DNA of 64,000 nt from Ditylenchus dipsaci. Taxonomy: Eukaryota > Nematoda > Chromadorea > Rhabditida > Anguinidae. Positions 1 through 10,640 of this stretch are shown here, in pieces. A program made the translations under genes and the position numbers. Numbering within the stretch: position 1 is the stretch's first letter; every line of letters starts with the position of its first letter. Under the pieces are notes generated by a model that saw only the letters and a program-made list of their open reading frames with translations, was not told where the DNA came from and made no database searches. Location: the NCBI GenBank assembly GCA_004194705.1, contig SADC01000016.1, forward strand, positions 1 through 64,000, in the 5' to 3' direction.

Positions 1-700
1 AAATCCTAGTCAATGAGAAAACTACTTTGTGCGACGGTTCAGAGCCTCTGATTCTGGCCAACGTTAGCAACGCAGAATGCTTCCAACGACCTTTGTGTCA
101 CAGCTACAGGCGGTTTGATTAGAAGCCACTAAAATACAAAATGTCTTTCAAACGATTAAACGAAGCGCAGTGAATATGCGAAAGACGAAAAAGCACTAAA
201 AATTACCACACAAAATATATCCATATCTGCTAATTGCTCCTCCGAATATTCCTGTAAGGATCATATAAGTTAAGCCAAAATTGTCGAAAACGTTACCTCG
301 AGTGTATTTAACTGTTCGACTAGTCCTTCAACCATCATTCTCGGATAGCTTTCTAAAAAATAGAAAATTAAATGATAAAAGGAAGGACACGAATCTCAAA
401 ATGTTCTAATACATTTCGACAAATACAGTACAATTCTGATCATATTCAGCGTTTGCCTAGATTAAGTATAGATGGAGCATTTGCCTTTTTTGCGATGTCA
501 GAACAAAATAATTTTATTAGTATATCGAACAACAACAGATAATTCAGTCAAGCGAGCCGAATACCATGTTTCATTCTCCCTTTCATCTTTGGGCGCTTCC
601 CTCTTCTTGTTTTTCTTGCCCATTGATTACGCTGAGAAAAGGGTGTCCACAGAAGCTGAGACATACTGAAGTGTGAGGAATAAATGCCTCGAATCAGTCT
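1..700. other. No gene recognised
   Basis: AT-rich sequence in which I recognise no gene, RNA or repeat boundary. The short open frame near 472-669 has no recognisable domain or splice structure. Confidence 0.5.
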
Positions 701-724
701 TACCCTTGCCAAATCTTACTGACT

Positions 725-1010
725 CATTTATAACGTTGTCGTTGTCGTCTTCGTTGGCGTTTGCGTTGTCGTTGGAATATTTTTTTTATAAAAGCATTTT
801 CACGCCAACGACAGCGACGATGACAGCGACAGCAAAATGTTTTTCTTTCAAATTAATGGCTCATTCACAAACGTTGTCGTTGTTGTCGTCGGAATATTTT
901 TTTTATAAACCGTTTTTTTTTGCCAATGACGACGACAACGACGACGACAACATATTTATAAAATCCAACGACAACTCCAACGACGACGCCAAGAAAAACG
1001 GCATTTTTAA
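725..1010. repeat. Inverted GTCGTT/AACGAC simple-repeat arrays
   Basis: Runs of GTCGTT on one side face runs of AACGAC on the other, separated by AT-rich spacers containing GGAATATTTTTTTTATAAA twice (near 774 and 890). The arrays can pair into hairpins. Open frames through here are Asp/Asn-rich translations of the repeat and are not believable proteins. Confidence 0.6.
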
Positions 1011-1140
1011 TTCCAATTGGACAAATTTCGCATTTTCAGTTGAGATTTCGAGGGAAACGTGTGGAGAATATAGTTAATCGTCAAAATTCTGACTTAAAAT
1101 TCAGAATTTGTCTAATTTGAAATGATAAATGGCGTTGTCC

Positions 1141-2056
1141 TTAGCGTTGTTTGACCACATCAAAAGGAATTGTTGCGGCCCAATAAACCATTCCAGAGAT
1201 ACCTCCTGCCAAAATTATCGATGGTGGTGAGAGCTTGCCATTTTCGTAGTATTCCGGTCCATAAGAACCCATTTGATGCTTTCGTAGACAGCGAGATACA
1301 GGCCACACCCGAAAAAGTCTGAATACAAAAAGGGTGAGTCTGTAATATAGGGGCGATAAACCTCTAAGAATCGTCGCAAAAGTACCACGGTAGATTTTGC
1401 GAACACCGTGTTTTCTCAGTTTTCTGAAAACATCCATTGGACCTTGAATTCGGCTTCTTTCTTGTTCGAGGACTGGACTTGCAGCATACACTTTATACGT
1501 TCTTCCGGCACAGAGAACGGGACATAAATAGACCAGCCACTCCTAAAAAATTATTTTGAACCTTCAGATTATCTGCAACGGACTAAACAAACCTCCAATA
1601 GCAAAATTACCAAGAAAATTTGGAGTAGCACCAAAGAATTTTTCGTGAGATATACGCATGACAGCACAGCCACCAAAGAACATCCCAGTCAGAGGCAATT
1701 CACCCAGAAGTGGAAAGAGCATTCCTTTATAAAGTCCATGTGATGGAAAAAACGTAAAAGAGATAATGTAAGCAGACCGACCCGAAATCCTTCCTTCACT
1801 ACAGTTCTTCTAGCACAGTTAATGGCACCACTTTACATCGCTTTCTGATAATTCGTTGTCATCGGCATCGTTTGGAGACGAACTTTGAATGTGTCGAATG
1901 GGTGACCGACCTGAAATAAAATAACACGAGTTTTATAACAAAGTACATAACACATAAAGAAATCGAAAGAACTCACAAAACACTGCACATCCCTCCGACC
2001 CCGCCGGACAAAACATTGAGAGAAGTAGCTTGCCAAACACTTTCATCAGAATGCAT
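1141..2056 (-). pseudogene. Decayed mitochondrial carnitine/acylcarnitine-type carrier (SLC25A20-like)
   Basis: SLC25 carriers exchange solutes across the mitochondrial inner membrane; the carnitine/acylcarnitine carrier imports acyl groups for beta-oxidation. Family marks are visible: a glycine-rich first segment before VGHPFDTFKVRLQTMP (about 1910-1860), ERIKCMLQVQ near 1490, and IPFDVVKQR at the end, the first and third PX[DE]XX[KR] motifs. Exon 1 runs 2056-1977 and exon 2 starts at 1910. A 43-nt intron ends just before DFFGCGLYLAVYE. Damage: an in-frame TAA at 1833-1835, a lost acceptor near 1750, frame slips near 1457 and 1262 and at the first splice junction, and no third-repeat C-terminus after 1144. 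Some slips may be assembly errors, but the stop and truncation favour a pseudogene. An inverted partial copy lies at 2170-2311. Confidence 0.65.
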
Positions 2057-2169
2057 CTTTAAGTTCTTCAGCTTAACAAATGCCAGTAAAATACAGATTT
2101 GCAAGAAAATATAAGTTGCAATTTTTATTTACAAATTGTCACATTGTTTTAATTTAAAGCATCAAATGA

Positions 2170-2311
2170 CTTCATATGGACCGGGTACCACTACGAAAGT
2201 GGGAAGTTCTCACCACTATCGATAATTTGGGCAGGAGGTACCTCTGGGTTGGTTTCTTGGGACGCAACAATTCCTTTCGATAGGGTCAAATCACGAATTC
2301 AAACTTCATAA
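2170..2311 (+). pseudogene. Inverted partial copy of the SLC25A20-like carrier (third-repeat start)
   Basis: A frame on the plus strand resembles the last preserved segment of the neighbouring minus-strand carrier: a YESGKFSPLSI stretch, a gly-rich AGG turn, and IPFDRVKSRIQ carrying the third carrier signature. It ends at a TAA (2309-2311) close to where the minus copy also ends. It is diverged from that copy and is in opposite orientation, so it is an old inverted duplication or a remnant of a paralogue. No upstream carrier domains precede it. Confidence 0.6.
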
Positions 2312-2337
2312 GATGTAAATCCAAGGGTAAAAACGCA

Positions 2338-2440
2338 ACTCGCACCCAAGCCCCTGCGCCCCCTTCGGGGGCGCAGGGGCTTGGGGGCTTGGAGTTGAGA
2401 TGCGCACAACCACATACCTTAGACTCACGAAAAATTCTTT
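2338..2440. repeat. GC-rich hairpin repeat with a TTCG loop (partial copy)
   Basis: A short inverted arm CCCCTGCGCCCCC-TTCG-GGGGGCGCAGGGG is followed by GGCTTGGAGTTGAGATGCGC and ACATACCTTAGAC. Related copies are at 8593-8720 and 20366-20490, so this is a dispersed structural repeat. Confidence 0.6.
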
Positions 2441-3149
2441 CTTTATTTTTTGTGCCTGTTTTATAATCTTTTTGAGGATATTCTGGGTTGGGAAACCATA
2501 TTCGTGATCAGAAGCTTCAAAATGACGTTATGGATAGGGCTGTCTGTCCGGTTCAATACTTTTGACTGAATTTTAGATCAAAACCCGATTTTTTTTTGGT
2601 TTTCAATTTTAGATTCTGTGTGGCTACCGTATTCTCTGTAATAGACGGGCCCCTCCTAAATTCAAAAACCGTCTTTTAGGCATTGTGTTTTTGACCCACT
2701 TTTCAGGTTAACTAAAAAATTTAGTTTGCTTTGGTTTTTTAGTTAATCGGATCTTATTCAAAAAATTTCAAACTAGCCATAATGTACCGGTTTCTAAAAA
2801 ACTCTAGGTAATTCAGATATTTTGTTAATTTAAAATTTTTCTATTAACCGACGGCAGTTTTGCTGGATGTTTAATGTACTAACAAAACTAACTTGAATCG
2901 AAAAAATCATGCTTTTGGGTTGCAAACATACCTGCACCAGCGCCAGCGCCGGCGCCAAGCGCCAGCGCCGGCGCCTAGCGCCAGCGCCGGCGCTGGCGCT
3001 GCCGCCGGCGCTGTTTTAAAAATGCTGGCGGCGCCGCCAGGCGCCGGCGCCAAAATTTATTGGAGCCTGGCGCTGGCGCTGGCGGCGATTTTTTTTATGA
3101 CGTTGGCGCTGGCGCCAGCGATGGCGCTGGCGCCGGGTGGTGGAACAGC

Positions 3150-3814
3150 CAAGTGGTTGAACAGCCTTCTATTTTCGACTTTGGAACTGTCATGCTCAGA
3201 AAACCTATTGGAGCGGGTGAAACGGAGCAAATAACAAGATTTTTCGAGGAAATATCTAACGAAAATCTGGAAATTGAACGTGATTCTGGTGATTTTTGGA
3301 AAGCTCATTCAAAGGTTATGCAAAAATACTTGACTGAAATTCAAATTTTTGTAAAAAAATTTTATAGATCTATCCATCAACTTCTAAGCTAGCATTTGAT
3401 ATACCGTATTTACTGTGTTAAGTCCCATGGGGAGTTATTTTTCAACCTCTAAAAAATCGAAAAATTTTAAGGTCGATTTTGAGATTTTTGGGTGCTCAAC
3501 CAAAATCTGAAAAGTGTAATCAGGTAAACTCGCGGTAACTAAGAAAACGCAAAAAACACATTTGCGAAATGTTCGCTCTAGGCTGAGATATAAGGTCCGT
3601 AGGGTGGCGACTTATTAGAGGGTGGTGAGTTATTAGAGGTTGGGGAGTTTATACAGTAAATACGGTACTGCCAATACCAGCAAGTTCAGGGGCGGTTGAA
3701 CGCATGTTCAGCATTATGTCAATGGTATCTACTGGACGAAAAAAATCTACTACAGCAACTCTTTTAAATAGCAAAACACTTCTTGTCTATAACTCTCATT
3801 TGATCAAATTATAA
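3150..3814 (+). pseudogene. hAT transposase C-terminal (dimerisation) region, interrupted
   Basis: The plus frame reads a DFWKAHSK segment, then after an apparent 52-nt intron (gt at 3310, ag before ATCTATCC near 3368) an YPSTSKLAFDI segment, then after the MITE the hallmark PASSGAVERMFS and a leucine-rich tail ending at TAA 3812-3814. These match the conserved C-terminal dimerisation block of hAT transposases. Removing the MITE and one TA restores a continuous frame across the insertion point. The N-terminal BED finger and catalytic core are missing, so it is inactive. Confidence 0.75.
3404..3665. mobile_element. MITE, CCGTATTT family, TA target duplication
   Basis: Inverted ends CCGTATTTACTGT and ACAGTAAATACGG, flanked by TA (3402-3403 and 3666-3667). 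It interrupts the hAT transposase frame. Relatives with the same CCGTATTT ends lie at 13285-13529 and 40393-40635, and a partial one near 2626. The TA duplication suggests a Tc1/mariner-type source. Confidence 0.8.
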
Positions 3815-5112
3815 TTTTCTGTAGTACTTTTGCAGGAATTGTTTTTACCATTAAAAAAGTGAGCAATTAATCAATAAACAAAAAGTGTTGCATTGATTGA
3901 TACTTTTGGAATTAAAAGCAAAAAACACTCACTAAACATTTCAAAACATTTTTTATGGCGATGGCGCCGAAATTTTCGACTGGCGCTGGCGCCGGCGGCG
4001 AAAATTTGACCACCTAGCGCCGGCGCTGGCGCTGGCGCCGATTTTTTTGAGCGTGCAGGTATGGTTGCAAATCCGGTCTTCTGCACTAATTCGAGCATTC
4101 TCAAGATGGTTTGACAGCCGTAAAATTATTTTTTGCAAGATAAACAAGAACTGTAAAAATACCATCGAAACGTAATTTCACTACTGTCAAACCATCTTTA
4201 GAATGCTCGAATTAGTGCAGAAAATAGGTTTTGGAACTTGAAAAGTAAAAAAAACCTGATCCATGTGGACGACCACTTGGTTTGTTGATACATGGGACAT
4301 CCAAATGATCTGGCTACCAAATTTTCAGATGCATTACAATAAATGGTCTAATATACAAGCGTGCCAACTGAGTGCTACCATTTAAGCTACGTTCACATAT
4401 CCCAAAATCTCGCACCCGCACTCACACTCTCACCCACACCCAGACCCACACTCGTGTTCACAATAGGGTTTGAAAATCCCGCACCCACACTCAGTCCCAC
4501 ACCCACACTCTGACCCTGTTCACAATCAGATTTTCAAATCCCGAAAGTTTTTTTCAAAGGCTGGTACTCGTCCATTGCGTTGTGCTCTAGACAATTTATC
4601 AGCAAGTCCTTGATTTTTTGTTATTCATATATTTTTTGGGCAAAACTTTTTTTTGTGGCCGAAAATCTCTTTTTTCTAGCCGAAAAAAATTGTTGCCGAA
4701 AATCTTTTTTGTGGCCCAAAATCTTTGTCTTGTCGCCGAAAGTTGGTCTCGACACGAAATTAACAATTTTGAATTTTTTTGAGTGAAATTCAGGGGTGAG
4801 GAAAGACCAGATGGCTCAGGACTAGGGTTGTCGAATCGAGCGCTCGATTTCGAACTTTTCGCTCGAAATTTCGAAAATTTTCGAATTTCGAGCGGAAATT
4901 TCGAATTTCGAGCGCTCGAAAAAAAATTTCGAATTAGGCTTTCGAATTTCGAGCGCTCGAAAAAAATTCGAATTATGCTTTCGAATTTCGAGCGCTCGAA
5001 AAAAAATTTCGAATTATGCTTTCGAATTTTGAGCGCTTATTTTCGAGATATAGTTCGGAACTTGCAGCACACAAAAAAGAATGTAATGGTGAATTTTTCT
5101 TGTTTTAGAAAA

Positions 5113-5343
5113 ATGCCAAGTGAAGTTTGGAAATCGTTTAAGAAAGTCGGTGGAAAGACTATTTTCACTTGTGGGGAAGAGCTTAGACTGCCAAAGAGTA
5201 GATCAACAACTCATCTTTCGGGTCACCTGAAATCGGCAAGGCCCAAGGAAAAGTTAGCGAACAAAAAATTGGGACCTTCTGAGGCGAAAAAAGCCAGAGC
5301 GGTGCTTTTTGCGATCTCAGAGTCTCCGATCTGCGCCGTTTGA
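5113..5343 (+). pseudogene. Degenerate BED zinc-finger start of a hAT transposase
   Basis: The frame starts MPSEVWKSFKKVGGKT and continues with a THLSGHLKS block, matching the BED-finger layout at 13056-13283 (MPSDVWATFVKK). The second zinc cysteine is absent and the final histidine is replaced, so the finger could not bind zinc. No catalytic domain follows before the 3' array. BED fingers bind the ends of hAT elements. Confidence 0.6.
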
Positions 5344-5479
5344 TCAAGCACAACTATGAACAAAGAATGGTAGTTTTTTCGGCCGCTTATTCGTTTGGTG
5401 TGGTAAAGCGGTCGTGTGTGGTCGATTAACCATGGTTTCGATCAATTTGTTTCTAAAAAATCCATTAATGAGGCGGCGA

Positions 5480-5745
5480 AGCCGCTGAAAATTTTCGAAT
5501 TTCGAATCGAGCGCTCGAAAATTTCGAATTTCGAATGTCGAATCGAGCGCTCGACTCGAAAATTTCGAATTTCGAATATCGAATCGAGCGCTCGACTCGA
5601 AAATTTCGAATTTCGAATATCGAATCGAGCGCTCGACTCGAAAATTTCGAATTTCGAATATCGAATCGAGCGCTCGACTCGAAAATTTCGAATTTCGAAT
5701 ATCGAATCGAGCGCTCGACTCGAAAATTTCGAGCGCTCGACAACC
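5480..5745. repeat. 41-bp minisatellite built on CGAGCGCTCG
   Basis: About five units of 41 bp, each with CGAATCGAGCGCTCGACTCG followed by AAAATTTCGAATTTCGAATAT. It forms the right subterminal zone of the hAT element. Open frames on both strands here are translations of the repeat. Confidence 0.85.
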
Positions 5746-6189
5746 CTACTCAGGACCCACTCCGGAATTGCCAAAAGGCCGAAATAATTGGTTTTCTGGG
5801 GTTTACTAAAGGGGGAGTAAACTTTTTGAGAAAAGTCGATTGAGCGGATCAGATTTCGGGTCCGATGGGCTTAATCACCCACAACTCCACTCTGAATTAC
5901 TCAAAATCACCATAAACCTGGAATTCTGAGAGATTAAGCCTATCGGACCCGAAATCTGATCCGCTCAATCGATTTTTCTCAAAAAGTTTACTCCCCCTTT
6001 AGTAAACCCCGGAAAACCAATTATTTCGGCTTTTCGGCAATTCCGGAGTGGGTCCTGAGCCATCTGGTCTTTCCTCACCCCTGAATTTCACTCAAAAAAT
6101 TCAAAAATTGTCGTGTCGAGACCAACTTTCGGCGACAAGAAAGATTTTCGGCCACAAAAAAGGGATTTTCGGCCACAATTATATTATAT

Positions 6190-6500
6190 CCCAAACCAAC
6201 AAAAACCACCCAAAACGACCCGAAAGCACCCCAAGCATCCTCGAACCACCCCAAACTACCACGAACCACCTTAACCCACCCAAACACACCCAAACCATCG
6301 CAAACACCAAAAAACACCCAAAAGCATCCGAACCACCCGAAATTACTTAGAACCACACATTTTGGGTGGTTTAGGATGGTTTTCGGTAGTTTTGGGTGGT
6401 ATGGGTGGTTTTTGGTGGTTTCGGTTGGTTTTGGGTGGTTTGGATTCTTCGGGTGGTTTCGGTTGATTTTAGGTGGTTTTGGGTGGTTTGGAAACGACTT
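6190..6500. repeat. ACCACCCAAA / TTTGGGTGGT inverted low-complexity block
   Basis: 6190-6350 is rich in ACCACCCAAA-like units, and 6355-6500 in the reverse complement TTTGGGTGGT, making a long imperfect hairpin with strong strand composition switching at about 6353. Confidence 0.7.
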
Positions 6501-7705
6501 GGTACCACCATCAAGGTACTACTACGACTACCGACGTACTACCACTACGAAGGTACCACCGATTGCGAAACACCTCGGTATCGAAACTTGCTTAACATAA
6601 ACTAAGTACTACTAACTGGGTACTGCGACATATACCACGGATAAAATATTGAACTGAACAATTGGTAATCTGACATTGCGTTTGTTGACAGAAAAAATCT
6701 GGGTAGTTCGGGATAGACAACCGGGGTAGTCTGGGGATAGAAATCGGTTTGAATCAACTTAATTGAGCTACACTGAGAAGATGTAGCTCAGAAAATAAAT
6801 ATAAGAACAAGAACACAACAATATAATGATGTTTGAAGTCAGTTGGGTTATAAATTGTTGAAAAGAGTACTGTTTGAAGCAGTATAAGTAGTCAGGATCG
6901 AAAACTGGGTGTGAGATTTGCAACTAGTGTGAGATTTGCCCACACCCGCACCCACACCCACACTCCTCATTGTGAACAGGGTGTGGGTGCGGGTGTGGGT
7001 CTGAGTGTGGGTGCGAGATTTTGAGTGTTCACAATAGAGAGTGTGGGTGTGGGTGCGGGATTTTGTTTTTATGTGAACGTGCCTTTAGGTGCTAATGTGT
7101 ACTAATCTTTCTAATCGGTACCAAGTCATATGAGAGTGATTATAAAAACTCAGTAATTATAAGAAAATTAGCCTGTAAAACACCACTGTCGAACCTTTCA
7201 CCTAAACCTCATCCTGAGTACCGATACCTGATCAGTGCCTTGGTACTACCACCTGAGTACTACTTTTTGTATACCACCACCTCCATAGTAACACTACGGA
7301 ATAAAAAAAAATACTCAGAACTAAGGTTCTTGCATGTGAAGTTGCAGTCTCAGCATTATCAATTCATGTTCAGGACGCGATTCTGGATACGGTCTGATGA
7401 TTTTTAATTCATTTTGGCTGAATCCAAATGACGAATTCTGGAGGTGGACACCTGCTTAGGAGATGGACACCTGTTTAGGAAAGGTCCCAGGTGGCTTTCC
7501 TAACAATCCTGAGACTCCCTGATCCCATCACAATCTAAAAAAGTTTAAAAAGTTCGATCTAAACGGACGACTTCGTGGTTCTGTTAGTATATTGTTCATG
7601 TAGTTATAGTCCAGTTCACGAGCTAAGCCTTTAAAAACGAGCTAACAACGATAATCCAAAACCTTAGAGTTATTTTGTTTTCTGGTTATTTTTATTTTGT
7701 TTTCA

Positions 7706-8273
7706 AAAAAGTGGTCGAAAACCGGAAAAAATTCAAGCCGACGAGGGCAAAGAATTTATGGGTTGGTTTACAGATTTTTGTGTGAAAAATAAGATTTTTG
7801 AATTTAGTACCCAAAATCGTGATATAAAAGCTTGCATTGCTGAACGTTTTAATCAAACTATTGAAGAAAAAATTGAAAAAGTTATGACTGAAAATTAAAA
7901 TAATATATGGATTTCGACTTTGCCCGATTTGATGAAAAATTACAATAATTCGTATCATTTATCTATAAAAATGGCCCCAATCGAGACGAGCAAAGCCGAA
8001 AATAAAAAAAAAACTATATATTCGAACTTATACCCGGAAAAAGTCGAAAAAGTCGAAAGAATTAGATATAAAGTCGGCGATTCAGTTCGCGGAAAATTAA
8101 ACAAAAAAACTTTCGAGAAAGGCTATGAGCAGAACTTCTCCGACCAAATATACACAATTAGTAAGGTTTTTGAGACAAATCTGACCACATATCAAATTAA
8201 AAATATCGAAAATCAGATAGTAAAAGGTAAATATTATGAACAAGAATTAGTATCTTACAATCCAGCAATTTAG
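7706..8273 (+). pseudogene. Maverick-type integrase, C-terminal half, with internal stop
   Basis: Integrases of this type join element ends to host DNA. The visible part begins at the middle of the catalytic core (IQADEGKEF, carrying the second acidic residue), continues through DIKACIAERFNQTIEE with the final catalytic glutamate region, and ends with a basic C-terminal domain (YKVGDSVRGK and a FEKGY block) at TAG 8271-8273. The zinc-binding N-terminus and first catalytic aspartate are missing upstream. A TAA at 7896-7898 interrupts the frame. It cannot be active as it stands. Confidence 0.8.
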
Positions 8274-9172
8274 TTCTCATTTTCAGAAAATTTTCAAGTG
8301 TCAAAATTGGCTGGTTTAAGTTGTAAAAAATAAATGAAAAAATTTTGGTCTATAAATGACAGTTTTTACCCTGAATTTACGATCTAACAAAAATGAATTC
8401 GAGTATTCACTACCCTATAATTTTTCAAAAAAAAAATATATGAAATCGGGGTCGTCAAAATTGACGGACTTTAAAAACTAATGACAATTTGAAAAATGTT
8501 GACAAAAATTTGAATATTTCAACTGAAAAACGAATATTTTAGTAAAATGTGATTTAATTGATGACTCATATGTCAATTCGAAAAAATTAGACTCGGGCGC
8601 AGGAGGCTTGAGAGTTAGAGATGCGCGCACACACTTACCTTAGACATGATTTCGAGAAGTACTCTTGACCATAAAATGCATATAGAGTCTTTTTTTGCCA
8701 CGGCCCAGTCGAAAAAAATGGTGAGGCAGTCGAAGAATATGGATATTTAAATTTATAATGTTCTGCCATAAAAGTGGCCCCCTTTTATTCCCTTCCCCTC
8801 CCAATACAGCCCTTATTCCCTTTTAAATTCGAAAGGCGCCAATTTAAATTTTTCAAATTTTGACTAAAAAACCATGATACCCCCCTGTGGTTCGAAAAAT
8901 TTTTTTTTCTCAGAACCAAAAAAACGCGCGGCTTTCTCATGAAATCGGGGTCGTTAAACACGAATATGAAGTTATCTCCTCCACCTGATCAGTCCCGTGG
9001 GGGGGGGGATTCGTCACTGCAACCAATTCGATATTTTTACCAACATTTTCATTTTTCAAGGTGTAAGTTTGGGTATTTCCATCGAAAACGATTAAAGTCA
9101 TTTATAAGCAAAATAATTTCATTCGAGTTTTTTATTTTTTACTCGATTTCTAGCGATGTAAGGGATGGAAAG
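8274..9172. other. AT-rich spacer of the virus-like element
   Basis: No coding remnant recognised. Two copies of ATGAAATCGGGGTCGT occur at about 8440 and 8939. 8593-8720 carries a copy of the GC hairpin repeat and 8770-8890 resembles part of the foldback family at 19832-20792. Confidence 0.5.
8593..8720 (-). repeat. Half copy of the GC hairpin repeat with donor-like GTAAGTG
   Basis: Read on the minus strand it contains ATGTCTAAGGTAAGTGTGTG then GCGCATCTCTAACTCTCAAG, matching one arm of the hairpin at 20366-20490. After this arm the sequence reads TCTAATTTTTTCG, a weak Sm-site-like run. Confidence 0.55.
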
Positions 9173-10640
9173 TCAGATAGTATGACTTTTTCTTCTTTTT
9201 GACTGATTTTTGTTTAACAATAGCCGGGAATAACCCTGTTTTTCGATAAAAACTTCACCATCTCCATCTGGAATTTTTTCGTACACAGTTTTTGGCTCTT
9301 TTTCATTCAAATTGTTCACCGAAAATAGAGGTGATATAACGTAAAATAGGGCGCGAAATATGAAAACGTATATTAAAGTGACACCTACGGTGACATAAAT
9401 TCGCCAATATTTTAGATAAAACGATTCGAAATAGTTTCCCAAATCATCGATTATTTTATGCGGAATAGCCGAATTTCGGTCGATTTCTTTGAGTTCGATC
9501 CCGATTTTCGACAATTTTTTCATCTCATCGAGTAAAGTTTCTTCAATATTAGTCTTTTTGTCATCAAAAATGTGCTCTCGGATTATCAGTTTTTCATCTA
9601 ATTTCAAGTCATAAGTTTTTTGAGTTTTGAAATATTTGGGGTTCGAAATATTGTCATTTTCGACTCGAATTTCATCGATTATGACATTATCACGAAGATA
9701 CCAAATTTTGTCGGCATGTTTTTAAATTTTTACTGGAATATACCCCTTAAAATCGTTTAATTCAGTAAAATGAATAAAATTATTATCAATTTCAGTGCAA
9801 AACTATCACGCCTGTCGTTAACGAACTTCGCATCGATCGCTTCATATTTAAAAAAAACCTCTCGGATTTTTGCGTAATAAGATTTCGAGAATCTTGTTGT
9901 GATCGTTAAACATATGGCAAAAAGACTTCATAAGATGTTTTAGGTGATTTTCGAAATTGTTTTCTAAAAATTGTAATTCGCCCGCATTTTGAAAAGTCGA
10001 AACTTTTGATTTTCGCGTTTTTCACGAGGCGATCGGAGCGCATAACCTTGTGAAGTATATTGCAAATCTATACCACAAGAAGTTTTGAATTTATTCTCTC
10101 AGTTTAGCGCGATTTGAAGGTCATTATTAACCCAAATATTGTCGCTAAAATATCCGCTCGAGGTTCCGATTCCTAAATTTACAATTTTGGTCATTATTAG
10201 GTTTCCAAATCATAACTTCATTCGATTTAACTTGACATTTTCCGTCTAAATAAGTATAATTTTTCATGTCGGCGAGGATATTTACCGGGTAATTTTGACC
10301 ATAATGCGCAAAATTTTAGTTTCGACTATTATACAATTTTGTTTCAAATACCTTTTTGATTCGCAAATACTCGAAAATCGGTTTGGATATTCGCTCGGAG
10401 GTTGATTTGTAGTGTGATATGAGTGTTGACCTTTTTTCAAATTTCCAAATTCGCAGTTTTTAGTTTTAACCATTTCTTCGCACTCTTTTGGCAACAAAAT
10501 GCGATTATTCAGTTCGTTTTCGACCAAATGTTCGTACCCCGAAATATCGGTATACAAAGAGACTTCGGAAACTAATTTTTCACATAAAAATCTTTCCGAA
10601 ATATACCCTACGGTATTCGGCTTAAAAATTTCAACATTTT
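9173..10640 (-). pseudogene. Membrane-anchored glycoprotein-like gene of the virus-like element (decayed)
   Basis: Minus-strand frames, broken by several shifts, form an apparent type I membrane protein. Frames at about 10640-10120 hold spaced cysteines (a KECEEMVKTKNCEF block) and tryptophan/tyrosine-rich segments. The best preserved frame, 9607-9173, has a charged stem, one hydrophobic span of about 23 residues (nt 9400-9332) and a basic tail of about 50 residues. It is divergent from the capsid-like gene, with about 120-180 bp between. Envelope-like fusion proteins have been described in some Mavericks of invertebrates; assigning this gene to that role is inference from topology and position, as I recognise no specific family. 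Confidence 0.45.

Larger units (their letters stand above)
2919..4071. mobile_element. hAT element with GCCGGC-rich ends and 8-bp target duplication
   Basis: Terminal inverted repeats CATACCTGCAC (2927-2937) and GTGCAGGTATG (4053-4063) are flanked by the exact 8-bp direct repeat GTTGCAAA (2919-2926 and 4064-4071). Subterminal DNA is made of GCGCCAGCGCCGGCGCC-type palindromic units at both ends (2937-3135 and 3956-4040). The interior holds only the C-terminal part of a hAT transposase, so the copy is internally deleted and non-autonomous. A 262-bp MITE sits in the transposase. Confidence 0.85.
2890..4281. mobile_element. Foldback element, interrupted by a hAT element
   Basis: Outside the hAT insertion (2927-4063), 2890-2926 joined to 4064-4281 resembles the foldback repeats at 17053-17369 and 37373-37684. 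Shared marks are a TCTGCACTAATTCGAGCA arm, ATGGTTTGACAG, then the reverse arm CTGTCAAACCATCTT and GTGGACGACCACTTGG at the end. The left outer edge is diverged, so its boundary is approximate. Confidence 0.5.
4815..5756. mobile_element. hAT element with CGAGCGCTCG array ends
   Basis: Ends TAGGGTTGTCGAATCGAGCG (from 4823) and CGAGCGCTCGACAACCCTA (to 5748) are flanked by the exact 8-bp repeat CTCAGGAC (4815-4822 and 5749-5756). Both subterminal zones are arrays of the 10-bp palindrome CGAGCGCTCG, as a 41-bp minisatellite on the right. The interior keeps a degenerate BED-finger frame. Same family as 12388-14020 and 13557-13756, which have the same ends but other palindromic 10-mers. Confidence 0.88.
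4640..6175. repeat. Long inverted arms around a hAT insertion
   Basis: A CGAAAATCTTTTTTGTGGCC segment near 4700, then the stretch up to CAGATGGCTCAGGAC (4822), is repeated in reverse complement from 5749 to about 6175. Further inside, 5770-5850 and 5920-6035 are a second inverted pair. The inverted arms form one palindromic unit interrupted by the hAT element at 4823-5748. Confidence 0.65.
4385..7084. mobile_element. Large inverted-repeat element (possibly PIF/Harbinger-like)
   Basis: Ends AGCTACGTTCACATA (from 4385) and TATGTGAACGTGCCT (to 7084) are inverted and flanked by TTA. Next inside are arrays of CACCCACACTC-type units at 4410-4520 and the reverse strand of the same units at 6935-7065. 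Similar ends (AGGCTCATTCACA / TGTGAACGTAGCT, flank TAA) occur at 25581-26052. The 3-bp TTA/TAA flank is typical of PIF/Harbinger, but no transposase is visible. Confidence 0.6.

Noticed and set aside
2893..3392. Alanine/glycine-rich frames on both strands
   Set aside because: They follow the GCGCCAGCGCCGGC array; only the part after about 3150 matches hAT transposase.
5416..5843. Overlapping long open frames on both strands rich in FRISNIESSAR-like repeats
   Set aside because: They are translations of the 41-bp minisatellite in hAT ends; the same periodicity appears in several frames.
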